A DNA stretch of 38,914 bases from Verrucomicrobiota bacterium (GCA_031262805.1 JAISGX010000099.1:1-38914), one strand, 5' to 3'; shown: positions 20,834 to 29,674, numbered from the stretch's first letter. Program-made: numbers and translations. The notes: generated by a model from the sequence alone, not told the origin.

Positions 20834-21991
20834 TTATTTTTCACTTGGGGTCAAAAGATTGGTATATCCTGCGTAAGTATAAACCTGTCTCCATTTCTTT
20901 TCACTGATATTTTTGACTATTCCCAAGGCTATCAGGCGATTAACCGCACTGATTGCCGTCGGCTTGGTAAAGCCGGTGCGTTTGGTTATTTCGGCAATCG
21001 TCAGCATCGGCTTTTGCTTGAACTCGTCCAATACCACGCCAACGGATTCACGGGCGCGGCCAATGCCTTTTACTCGCTCATCGTCCTCGGCAAACATTTT
21101 TTGGATTTTAAGCAGAGTGTTCTTTGCGTTCTGTGCCGTTTCCACCACGCCCTCTAAAAAGAAGCCGAGCCAGTCTTCCCAATCGCCAGTCTTGCGGATT
21201 TCGTCCAGCTTTTCATAATACAAATCACGATGTTTTTTAAAAAATAACGACAGATACAAAAATGGCGATTTTAAGAACCCACGCTCGCATAGATACAGCG
21301 TGATAAGCAATCGCCCCGTGCGGCCGTTGCCGTCCAAAAACGGGTGGATTGTTTCAAACTGTTGATGAACAAGGGCGGTTTTGACCAGCAAGGGAATTTT
21401 ATCCTCTTCATTATGCATAAAATTTTCCAAATCGCCCATTAAATCCAAAACTTTGTCAGGCGGAGCGGGAACAAACCGAGCCGTTGATGGACGCGTGCCG
21501 CCAATCCAATTTTGACTGGTGCGGAACTCGCCTGGTGTTTTGTTCTTACCTCGGGCGTTGGTCAGTAAAACCTTGTGGATTTCACGGATAAGGCGAAGCG
21601 AGAGCGGAAAGCCACCCTCAATGCGTTTTAAGCCGTGGTTGAGTGCCGCAACATAACTTGAAACCTCGGCAACATCTTCAATCGGCGTGCCAATTGCATC
21701 GCCGGATTCATAGCGGAGCAAGTCGTCAAGTGTTGATTGCGTGCCTTCGATTTGCGAGGACAGCACGGCCTCTTTGCGGACATACATATAGTTGATAATG
21801 CTCGGGTCGGGGGCATTTTGAACAACGCCGTTTAACTCGCCGATAGCCAAATTCGCTTTTTCCAGCCAATCGGAAATCGCCATCATATCAATGGCGGGAG
21901 TGGGTGGAAGGGCATTCGGGACATAGGCTTCGTATCGCTCGCCACCAACCAGCGATGATTTTATCAAAGTTCCTTGCAGTTTTCGCTTCAT
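20834..21991 (-). CDS. Fic family protein (class II, N-terminal inhibitory helix; C-terminal winged-helix-like region)
   Basis: Canonical Fic motif HPFLDGNGRTGR, upstream inhibitory motif SSQIEGTQ, C-terminal wHTH-like PMLTIAEITKRTGFTKPTAISAVNRLIALGIV. Start set at MKRKLQGTLIKSS. Confidence 0.93.
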   Translation of the reverse strand: MKRKLQGTLIKSSLVGGERYEAYVPNALPPTPAIDMMAISDWLEKANLAIGELNGVVQNAPDPSIINYMYVRKEAVLSSQIEGTQSTLDDLLRYESGDAIGTPIEDVAEVSSYVAALNHGLKRIEGGFPLSLRLIREIHKVLLTNARGKNKTPGEFRTSQNWIGGTRPSTARFVPAPPDKVLDLMGDLENFMHNEEDKIPLLVKTALVHQQFETIHPFLDGNGRTGRLLITLYLCERGFLKSPFLYLSLFFKKHRDLYYEKLDEIRKTGDWEDWLGFFLEGVVETAQNAKNTLLKIQKMFAEDDERVKGIGRARESVGVVLDEFKQKPMLTIAEITKRTGFTKPTAISAVNRLIALGIVKNISEKKWRQVYTYAGYTNLLTPSEK

Positions 21992-22082
21992 TTTGCACCT
22001 AAACGATTGTTTTACATTACAGGCATCTAACAACAAAAACTTTGACAAGCCCAGCAAAAAGTCAATGATTTATAACTAACTT

Positions 22083-22284
22083 TTACTTTTTATAAAAGAA
22101 AGTAAAGTTATTGAGGTTTTTAGGCTGGATTACTTCCTTTTTACCGGCATAACTAAACGCCGCGCCAAATCTTTTTGCATCAATTTTATGCACGGTATCG
22201 TGCGCTTTTTGACTGCTAAAAACTTGCAGATTGCTTGGCGAATTGTTCAGTTTGTTTCGGTCTTTATGATGAACAACTTCGCAC
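22083..22284 (-). pseudogene. HNH endonuclease C-terminal fragment
   Basis: Minus-strand translation CEVVHHKDRNKLNNSPSNLQVFSSQKAHDTVHKIDAKRFGAAFSYAGKKEVIQPKNLNNFTFFYKK*. HNH-like HHKDRNKLNNSPSNL. The 5' part is missing at the 86-bp repeat boundary. Confidence 0.7.
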
Positions 22285-22368
22285 GGTTATAGATTCTACA
22301 ACCCCGAACTCGGAAGATGGATCAACCGGGATCCGATTGAGGAAGGTGTAAAGTTGAAGCCGCCCAAG
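22283..22368 (+). repeat. 86-bp direct repeat, copy 2 (RHS core)
   Basis: Identical by eye to 20703-20788. Confidence 0.95.
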
Positions 22369-22509
22369 AACTGGAACCGTCGTGGAATCGAGCACAACTT
22401 TCCCGGAATCGAACCGAATCTTTACCGGTTTGTTCGAAACAATGCGTTGCTCTTTCTTGATTCACAGGGATGGAAGCCCTTTTTGGATTGCGCGAAGGGG
22501 GCCAAATGA
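22285..22509 (+). pseudogene. RHS repeat-associated core domain C-terminus, 5' truncated
   Basis: [74 protein letters not shown]; ends at TGA 22507-22509. Confidence 0.8.
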
Positions 22510-22894
22510 TGGCGCTCCAAACGCAGAGGTCCCGAATGAAAGCGGGCGGGCGCAGGTTCCTTCTGGGAGTTGTGGTGTGTGCGATAGGCGCGTTTGCCTA
22601 CGCTCATTTTGCATTGCTCGATGGAGTCCGCGGGCTTGTGTTGCCGCTCATCTTCAGAGATACTACGATTTATGCCGTTGGGTATGAGCAGAACACGTTC
22701 AAACATCTTCACATCGGCGTAAATACGAAAACCGTATTGCAAACTCTTGGTCGCCCTTGGAGGAGGACGAATGTAACGGGCAGCAACGCTGGCGCTACAC
22801 TAAAAGCCGCTTGGATTCCCATTATCGCGTTCGGCAAATCACCATGAAGAACGGCTTGGTTGTCTCAAAGCAAAGTTACTTTGGGGTGGATTGA
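22506..22894 (+). pseudogene. Frameshifted small membrane protein with BamE/SmpA-like C-terminal pattern
   Basis: Frame 1 reads MMALQTQRSRMKAGGRRFLLGVVVCAIGAFAYAHF..FKHLHIGVNTKTVLQTLGRP. The adjacent frame continues LEEDECNGQQRWRYTKSRLDSHYRVRQITMKNGLVVSKQSYFGVD*, implying a 1-nt indel near 22753-22760. Confidence 0.6.
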
Positions 22895-22932
22895 CGTGGG
22901 GGGCAACGATATCATATCGGCTCTAGATGCCA

Positions 22933-23006
22933 TGGGCCCTGCAGGACTTGAACCTGCGACCAAAAGATTATGAGTCTTCCGCTCTGACCAACTGAGCTAA
23001 GGGCCC
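22933..23006 (-). tRNA. tRNA with CAU anticodon (Ile2 or elongator Met)
   Basis: GGGCCCT-TA-GCTC-AGTTGGTCA-GAGC-G-GAAGA-CTCATAA-TCTTT-TGGTC-GCAGG-TTCAAGT-CCTGC-AGGGCCC-A folds as a complete cloverleaf. Overall it resembles tRNA-Ile(CAU). Confidence 0.93.
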
Positions 23007-23112
23007 GTCAAGGGATGGATAATGCCGTGGCCCTCTTGGAAAAACAAGTTTTTCCGTTCCGCAGAACAGAATCCAGCGGCTTCTCCCACGGCAGAGACCG
23101 GCCATGGGGGGA

Positions 23113-23811
23113 TCAAGGTCCCGGCGGTGAAACGGGAGGGAGGGCCCCATCCTTCCCGCGCTTGAATTCCATGGCTTTCACCAGCAGGTCGGCAAGGGAG
23201 TTGCAACCCAGCTTGCGACGGATGTTCACGCGGTGGACATCCACCGTGCGGCCGCTCAATCCAAACTTTTCCGCAATTTCACGGGTGATCAGGCCATCGC
23301 CGATGGCATACAGGATTTCGCTTTCGCGTGCGGTGAGATGGGCGAAGTCCCCGCTGGCCTTTCCCTCCTCCAACGCTGCCGCAGCATCTACGCGGAGGGG
23401 TTTCACGGTGGGGCGCAGATAGATACGGCCGCAAAGGACCGTCTGGAGGGCCTGCACTAGGGTTTCCTCCGCCTGGTCCTTCATCACATAGCCTTGCGCC
23501 CCGGCTTGCAGGGCCTTTTCGGCATAGAGGGATTCGTCGTGCATGGAAAGAACCAGGATGTTCCCCGTAAACCCGCCCCGGCGGACTTCACGGATCCAAT
23601 CCAATCCGCTTTTGTCGCGAAGGGAGAGATCCAAAACCACGCAATCGGGAGCCACCTCCGACAACCGGGCTAGCGCCTCTTCATAGGTGCCTGCCTCGCC
23701 GGCCACGGTGAACGCCTCCTCCCGCGCCAGCAGGGCGGCCAGTCCCTGCCGGACAATGGCATGGTCGTCCACCAAAAACAACCGGGCCGCAACAGGAGGT
23801 GCGGAATCCAT
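23113..23811 (-). CDS. Two-component response regulator, NarL/LuxR type
   Basis: Receiver domain (LFLVDDHAIVRQGLAALLA; DCVVLDLSLRDKSGLDWI) plus LuxR HTH (LTARESEILYAIGDGLITREIAEKFGLSGRTVDVHRVNIRRKLG). Confidence 0.95.
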   Translation of the reverse strand: MDSAPPVAARLFLVDDHAIVRQGLAALLAREEAFTVAGEAGTYEEALARLSEVAPDCVVLDLSLRDKSGLDWIREVRRGGFTGNILVLSMHDESLYAEKALQAGAQGYVMKDQAEETLVQALQTVLCGRIYLRPTVKPLRVDAAAALEEGKASGDFAHLTARESEILYAIGDGLITREIAEKFGLSGRTVDVHRVNIRRKLGCNSLADLLVKAMEFKRGKDGALPPVSPPGP

Positions 23812-23817
23812 ATCGGC

Positions 23818-24820
23818 CTACCAGTCCCGCTCTGCGCGCAAATCGCGATTCATCAGTTCCAACACGGCAGTCGAAGGCGTTTTTCGGCCGTCCAGGATGG
23901 CTTCCACCTGGTCCATCACCGGGGTCGCCACCTGATGGGCGCGGGCCAGCGCCAATGCGTTTGGGCAGGTGCATACGCCTTCGGCCACTTGTTCCATGCC
24001 GTTTAAAATCTCCGCTAGGGATTCTCCGCGTCCCAAACGTTCGCCCACGCAGCGGTTTCGGCTCTGCAGACTCATGCAGGTCACCATCAAATCCCCAAGG
24101 CCGCTTAATCCATAAAAGGTTTCGGGATGCGCCCCCAAGGCCACGCCCAAACGAGCCATTTCCGCCAAGCCGCGCGTCACGAGCGCCGCTTTGGCATTCT
24201 GTCCAAAGCCGAGGCCATCGCAAACACCGGCGGCCAGGGCGATCACATTCTTCAACGCGCCGCCCAATTCCACACCACACACATCTTCGCTGGTATAGGC
24301 CCGGAAGGTCTCGCCGCCAAAACAATTCTGGAACCAGCGGGCCGTGGCCTCCTCCCGGCAGGCAATGGTGACGGCAGTTGGCACACCGCGGGCGGTTTCC
24401 GGCGCAATGCTGGGTCCCGACAAGGCGGCAGGAGCCGCCACACCCCAGCAATCGGAAATCAATTCCGTCATCCGTTCCCGGGTGGATTCATCCAATCCCT
24501 TGGTGGCGCTCACCACCGGCAACGCGGCATGCCGACTCCAAGCCGGACGGAACCGCTCCAGGGTCGTGCGCATGTATTTTGACGGCACCACCAGCACCAC
24601 GGCTTCGCTGCCCGCCAGCACCTCTTCCGGATCCGCCGTCCAGTCAATGGTCGGGGGCAGGTCCACCCCGCGGAGGAATTTTTCGTTTCGTCCGGTGTCC
24701 CGAATCTGCCGGATATAGGCGGCATCCGGCCCCCACACATGGGGCCGGTGTCCATTCCGCGCTAGGGTCAGGGCCAAAGCGGTCCCCCAGCCGCCGTCAC
24801 CTATTACACTGATTCTCATT
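23818..24820 (-). CDS. gpsA: Glycerol-3-phosphate dehydrogenase [NAD(P)+]
   Basis: MRISVIGDGGWGTALALTLARNGH; VSATKGLDEST; LSGPSIAPETARGVPTAV; ALKNVIALAAGVCDGLGFGQNAKAALVTRGLAEM. Confidence 0.95.
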
Positions 24821-25775
24821 GCGCTCCCTTTTCGATATCCACCACAATTTCGTTGGATTCCGTTGGAACATCCGCGCCTTTGGCATACGGCGTGCGTAAA
24901 TACACATTCTTGATCCAAGCATTGAAAAACTCGTTGCGGTTGGCCCGCCAGTTGTTGATGGGATGCACCGGGTCCAGATTCTCCAACGGGCCGACATCCG
25001 CCCGGCCTTTTTCGCGGTCACGCGCCGCTTCCTTCAACAGGCGGGAGGAATTGTATTCCTGATGGCCCAGGTGCATCATAAACTGGCTTTCCGGGGTTTC
25101 GAAAATGACGTAGCCGCCTTTTTCCGCCTGGGCCAGCAGGCGGATTCGTCCGGCGGCGGCTTCGGCTTCCAGCACCGCATCCTCAATACCCGAGTGACGA
25201 CTTTGGGGGCACCAGAATACATCATCGAGGCCACCCATGATGGCATGGTCGGGCACCAGATTCCGGGTGGGATACACGCCGAACACTTTTTCGGGATACA
25301 TCACTTTATCAATGCCCAGATACTTGGCGAGGGCCAACCCGCCCCAACAGATGCCCAGAATTTGCGTGCCCGAGCGTTTGGCGGCATCGATGATGTGATA
25401 CAGTTCCGTCCAATAGGTGATTTCTTCCCACGCCAGGTGCTCCACGGGCGCGCCGGTGACGATCAAGCCATCCAGCGCGGCCACGGACTGCGCCCAGTCG
25501 AATGGGATATAGTGCTTGTCCAGATAGGCGTGGTCCGACGAGCTGTATTCATGCGTGTTCAGCCGGATCCAAACGGGGATGATCTGCAGGATGCTACGCC
25601 CCATGGGGGCCAGCAGATTAAATTCATAGTCTTCGGCCCGGGGCATGATGTTCAAAACACCGATGCGAAGGGGGCGAATATCCTGATGTTCTGCGGCCTC
25701 CTCGCTCAGCCATGTCACATGGTGTTGATCGAACAGCGGTTTCAGCCGATGATTGGGTGATAGTCGAATCGTCAC
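24816..25775 (-). CDS. metA: Homoserine O-acyltransferase (MetA family)
   Basis: IRPLRIGVLNIMPRAEDYEFNLLAPMGRS; LDGLIVTGAPVEHLAWEEITYWTEL; QILGICWGGLALAKYLGIDK. Confidence 0.95.
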   Translation of the reverse strand: MTIRLSPNHRLKPLFDQHHVTWLSEEAAEHQDIRPLRIGVLNIMPRAEDYEFNLLAPMGRSILQIIPVWIRLNTHEYSSSDHAYLDKHYIPFDWAQSVAALDGLIVTGAPVEHLAWEEITYWTELYHIIDAAKRSGTQILGICWGGLALAKYLGIDKVMYPEKVFGVYPTRNLVPDHAIMGGLDDVFWCPQSRHSGIEDAVLEAEAAAGRIRLLAQAEKGGYVIFETPESQFMMHLGHQEYNSSRLLKEAARDREKGRADVGPLENLDPVHPINNWRANRNEFFNAWIKNVYLRTPYAKGADVPTESNEIVVDIEKGAQ

Positions 25776-25875
25776 GTTTGCTTCCTAACTCAAGCCGACA
25801 TTTTGCCACCGTGCAGGCGGGGGTGTCCATTCCTTTCCCCCGGCGGGCCGCGGCCATCCGCGCCCGGCGAAGGCC

Positions 25876-27372
25876 CTAAAAATACAAATCCCGCTCACCC
25901 GCCTCAATCCGGCGGTAGGTCTCGGAAAAGACGTCCCACACCTGGGGTTGACGGGTCTGTATTTCCGCCAGTTCCTTCTGTAGCAGGGCCTGGCCCACCG
26001 CCTGGGTGGCGGGGGTGGCGAAATCGTCCAGCCACTCCTTGAAGGTCAACACGGCATTCAGCTTGCAGAACTTGCCTTCGGCGCCCGAGCGCAACAGGTC
26101 CATGATGCATTTTCCGGTGCGGCCGCAACGGTATCCCGCCGTGCAGAAACTGGTGATGCTTCCCATTTGCGCCCATTCCCGGATCACGTCGTCCAACCCA
26201 CGCGGATCGCCCAGCACGAATTGCTGGCGTTCCTCCCGCTGGTTTTCCTGCCCATCGGCATAGGCGCCCACCCCGACGTTGGAAGCGGCATCCATCTGAG
26301 TGACCCCCAGCGGCAGCAGACGGCGGCGCATGGCGGGCGATTCACGCGCCGTGATGATTAAACCGGCATAGGGAACGGCCAGCCGGCCCAGCACCACGAT
26401 TTTCTCGAAATCCTCGTCGCTCACTCTCCAGGTGGGCGCATCCACAAACGGCGTATTGACGGCCGGTTCCAGACGCGGAAACGACAAGGTATGCGGACCG
26501 ATGCCGCAAAAACGTTCCATTTCCAACACATGCGCCTGCTGGGCGAGCAACTCAAAGCGCCAATCCGACAGGCCGTAGAGCACGCCGATGCCGTTGTCGT
26601 CAATGCCGGCTTCCTGGGCGCGGTGCATGGCATACAGCCGCCAGCGGAAATTCCCCTTGAGTGTCGCAGCAGGATGCAACTGGGCATAGGCCCGGCGGTC
26701 GTAGGTTTCCTGAAAAACCTGGAATGTGCCCAACCCGCATTCCGCCAGCATCTTCAATTCCGCCACGGACATGGGCGCAGCATTCACATTCACCCGCCGG
26801 ATCTGGCCGATGCCCTTCCGGGCCGGCACCCGCACATCGTAAACCGTGCGGATGCTCTCCGCCATATATTCCACGCCGGATTCCGGATGCTCGCCATAGA
26901 CCACGATCAACCGCTTGTGCCCCAGCCGACCGGCCAGCGCTTCCGTCTCCCGCCGCACCTCCTCCTGCGAAAGCACCCGCCGCACCACGGCCTCGTTGGA
27001 GCTACGCAAACCGCAATACAGGCAGTTGTTCACGCATTTGCTGCTCAGGTACAAGGGCGCGAAGGTGACCATGCGGTTGTCGTACACCTTGTGCTTGACC
27101 TCCCCGGCCGCCGCACGCATTTCCTCCCACAGCGCGGGGCTCTCCACTCGCATCAGGACCGAAAGCTCCGCCGGGCTCAACGTCTGAATCTCTAGGGCCT
27201 TCGCGATCAATTCGCGCACCTGCGTGGCATCCGGCGTCCCCCGCAAGCGCAACAAATCCCGAATGGAGGCGTCGTCCACATAATCCCGGCCGTCGTCGCG
27301 GATATACTTGTCGATTTCAGCCTGAACGATGCGTTCGCGCACCCACTGTTGCTTTTCCTGTGTCCTCATCAA
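25876..27372 (-). CDS. HydG-like radical SAM protein
   Basis: Radical SAM CX3CX2C motif (LSSKCVNNCLYCGLR) and HydG-like downstream blocks (GTFQVFQETYDRRAYAQLHP; LTFKEWLDDFATPAT). The C-terminal Cys motif deviates from canonical HydG. Confidence 0.85.
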   Translation of the reverse strand: MMRTQEKQQWVRERIVQAEIDKYIRDDGRDYVDDASIRDLLRLRGTPDATQVRELIAKALEIQTLSPAELSVLMRVESPALWEEMRAAAGEVKHKVYDNRMVTFAPLYLSSKCVNNCLYCGLRSSNEAVVRRVLSQEEVRRETEALAGRLGHKRLIVVYGEHPESGVEYMAESIRTVYDVRVPARKGIGQIRRVNVNAAPMSVAELKMLAECGLGTFQVFQETYDRRAYAQLHPAATLKGNFRWRLYAMHRAQEAGIDDNGIGVLYGLSDWRFELLAQQAHVLEMERFCGIGPHTLSFPRLEPAVNTPFVDAPTWRVSDEDFEKIVVLGRLAVPYAGLIITARESPAMRRRLLPLGVTQMDAASNVGVGAYADGQENQREERQQFVLGDPRGLDDVIREWAQMGSITSFCTAGYRCGRTGKCIMDLLRSGAEGKFCKLNAVLTFKEWLDDFATPATQAVGQALLQKELAEIQTRQPQVWDVFSETYRRIEAGERDLYF

Positions 27373-27594
27373 TCTTCAACCGGTCCTTGCTGCTCCGCGT
27401 GCATCTGCTGATCCACGCCAGCCCTCCCACTCCTGCAGGGAAGGCCTCCGAAGTCTTCCCTATTTCTACACCAGTTGCCGCGAATTCTCAACCGTGCACT
27501 GTTTTCTTTGCCAAGCTCTCCGTTTTCGGGTTGCGACGCCTTCGTGCGAACGGTAACATGCGATCACAAATCACCCGTAAACGAGGATTTCATT

Positions 27595-28587
27595 ATGACC
27601 GAACCCATGAATGCCCCAGTGGAGCGGCAGGAGCCGGATGTGTTGCCGCCGGAAAGTGGCGAAACCCTGCCGGTGCCGCCGCCGGTGCCCGCCCAAAAGC
27701 CTGGTTTTCTCCGCCGCCTATTCACCTCCCGGAAGAAACAGCAGGCCGTCGCCGTTCAAAACGGCTATCTGGAAATGGTGGACCTGATCCGGGCCATTCG
27801 CTCCCACCTGGACCGGCAGGAGGCCGTCCAAACCTCCGTCCTGTCCATGCTGGAAAAAGTGCCCGGTACCATGGACCGCCAGAACGAGGTGATGAACCTC
27901 TTCAAGCAACAGCTTGAAAACAATATGGAAAACGACCAGCGCCTCACGGAAAATATGGGCAAGCTCAATTCCACGCTCTCCTCCATGGATGAATCCCAAC
28001 GGGCTTCCGCCCATACCATCACGGATTTGATCCACCGTTCCCGTGAATCCGAACAGTTGCTCCGCGAGGTGATGCGCCGAGCGGAACGCCGCATGACGGT
28101 GTTGATGGTGCTCTTCCTCCTGTTGAGCATCGCGGCGGGGTTTTATTTTTTCCGCCTGCAAAAGGCCGCCGCTCCTGTGGTTCCCGCAGAGGTTGAAGCC
28201 GTCGTCTTGGAGGCGGCTTCGATGTCGGCGCCGGAAGAGGCCCCTCGCAAGGAGACGCCCACCGAGACCGCCGAACTGGCGGACGAGGTTGAAAGCCATG
28301 AGTTGACGGTCGTGGAGGAAATGCCCGAACCACCTGTGGCCACCTCCATGAACCAGCCGCCGCCAAAGCCGGAGCCCACGGCATCCGCCATACGGAAAAG
28401 CGCGGGAAAAAACAAAAAGGCCGCACCGGTCAAAAACGAGAACCCCAAGCAACCGCACAAACGGAAAGCGGCGAACTCCGCGCCGAGCGAGACGGCCGAC
28501 GAGCCGTCCACCTTGGATTTGACCCGGCAGGCCATCGGCGCCTCCGCTTCCGCCCCGGAGTCCGGCGCCCCCGTCTCCGTCCCATGA
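27595..28587 (+). CDS. Hypothetical protein with coiled-coil region, one TM helix and Pro/Lys/Glu-rich C-terminal tail
   Basis: ORF MTEPMNAPVERQEPD..; helical region MDRQNEVMNLFKQQLENNMENDQRL; TM MTVLMVLFLLLSIAAGFYFF. Confidence 0.65.
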   Translation: MTEPMNAPVERQEPDVLPPESGETLPVPPPVPAQKPGFLRRLFTSRKKQQAVAVQNGYLEMVDLIRAIRSHLDRQEAVQTSVLSMLEKVPGTMDRQNEVMNLFKQQLENNMENDQRLTENMGKLNSTLSSMDESQRASAHTITDLIHRSRESEQLLREVMRRAERRMTVLMVLFLLLSIAAGFYFFRLQKAAAPVVPAEVEAVVLEAASMSAPEEAPRKETPTETAELADEVESHELTVVEEMPEPPVATSMNQPPPKPEPTASAIRKSAGKNKKAAPVKNENPKQPHKRKAANSAPSETADEPSTLDLTRQAIGASASAPESGAPVSVP

Positions 28588-29591
28588 CGGCGCGCCGCCT
28601 TCCGGAACCGGAAGTGGACCTGTTTTGCTACGAAGCCTTCGCCGAAGAGGCGGAACGTCTGGTTCATCACGCCCATGCGGCCGGCATCCGGCTGGGGCAT
28701 ACCCCCGCCACCCTCCAAGAGGCCGGCCATACAGCGCCGCCCGCCGCCTGCATCAGCATCCGCACCCAATCCCTCCTGCCTGTGGAATGGGCTCCTCATT
28801 TGCAGGGCATTCTGTCGCGTTCCACCGGCTATGACCATCTGAGCGCCTACCAAGCGGCGGTGCAGACCCCGCCCCGGCTGGGCTATCTCCCCTTGTATTG
28901 CGCTCGCTCCGTCGCCGAGCAGGCCATGCTGCTATGGACCGCTCTTTGGCGACGGCTTCCCGCCCAGACCCAGCACTTCCTGTCCTTTGACCGCGACGGT
29001 CTGAGCGGACGGGAAATCCAGGGCCGACGCTTGGCCCTCTTCGGCGTGGGCCACATTGGATATGAAATCCACCGCATCGCCACGGCATTGGGCATGCACG
29101 TGAAAGCGGTGGACCCTGTCCGCCGATATGCGGATGTCGCCTATGCCTCCGCCGAGGAGGCGCTGGAGGATGCCGAAGGAATCGTCTGCGCTATGAACCT
29201 CACGGCCGAAAACCACGGCTATTTCACGCTGGAGCGCCTGGCCCAGGCCAGGCGCAAGCCGCTACTGGTGAACATTGCGCGTGGCGAACTCACGCCGGCC
29301 ACGGTTCTGCGCCAAGCGCTGGAAAAGGGGCTGCTTTCCGGCATCGGCCTGGATGTATACAACGAAGAAGCGTCCCTGGCGGACGGCCTACGGGCCGGAA
29401 CAACCGAGGCGTTCACCGCAGACAACCGCGCCCTGCTATGGCTACAGCAGCAACCGGAATGTCTCTGCACCCCCCACAATGCCTTCAACACCGTGGAGGC
29501 CGTGGAACGCAAGTCGGAACAAACCATCCGCACGTTCCTGCAGTTCCAAAAAAACGGCGCCTTCCTGTGGCCGGTCCCCGGCTCACCCTGA
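28584..29591 (+). CDS. D-isomer-specific 2-hydroxyacid dehydrogenase family protein
   Basis: NAD-binding GVGHIGYEIHRIATALGMHVKAVDP and PLLVNIARGELTPATVLRQALEKGLLSGIGLDVYNEE. Confidence 0.85.
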   Translation: MTARRLPEPEVDLFCYEAFAEEAERLVHHAHAAGIRLGHTPATLQEAGHTAPPAACISIRTQSLLPVEWAPHLQGILSRSTGYDHLSAYQAAVQTPPRLGYLPLYCARSVAEQAMLLWTALWRRLPAQTQHFLSFDRDGLSGREIQGRRLALFGVGHIGYEIHRIATALGMHVKAVDPVRRYADVAYASAEEALEDAEGIVCAMNLTAENHGYFTLERLAQARRKPLLVNIARGELTPATVLRQALEKGLLSGIGLDVYNEEASLADGLRAGTTEAFTADNRALLWLQQQPECLCTPHNAFNTVEAVERKSEQTIRTFLQFQKNGAFLWPVPGSP

Positions 29592-29599
29592 GCCGCGCC

Positions 29600-29674
29600 T
29601 TTTTCCACGCATTGGAAAAATAATTCCCGGATTTTCCACTCATTGGAAAAAAAGTTTCCATGGAGTGGAAAACC
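29600..29674. repeat. Three tandem imperfect palindromes TTTTCCA-N5-TGGAAAA between convergent genes
   Basis: TTTTTCCACGCATTGGAAAAA, TTTTCCACTCATTGGAAAA and TTTCCATGGAGTGGAAA lie in the 29592-29722 gap. Units 2 and 3 also pair with each other (TTTTCCACTC/GAGTGGAAAA). Confidence 0.8.

Noticed and set aside
20850-20866. ggggtcaaaagattggt as a further IS1595-like end
   Set aside because: Only about 8 bp match the 18-bp terminus; too short to support.
22933-23006. att-site duplication of the tRNA 3' end at the island's left edge
   Set aside because: No second copy of the tRNA 3' segment (gggccctgcaggacttgaa) seen near 13.4-14.0 kb.
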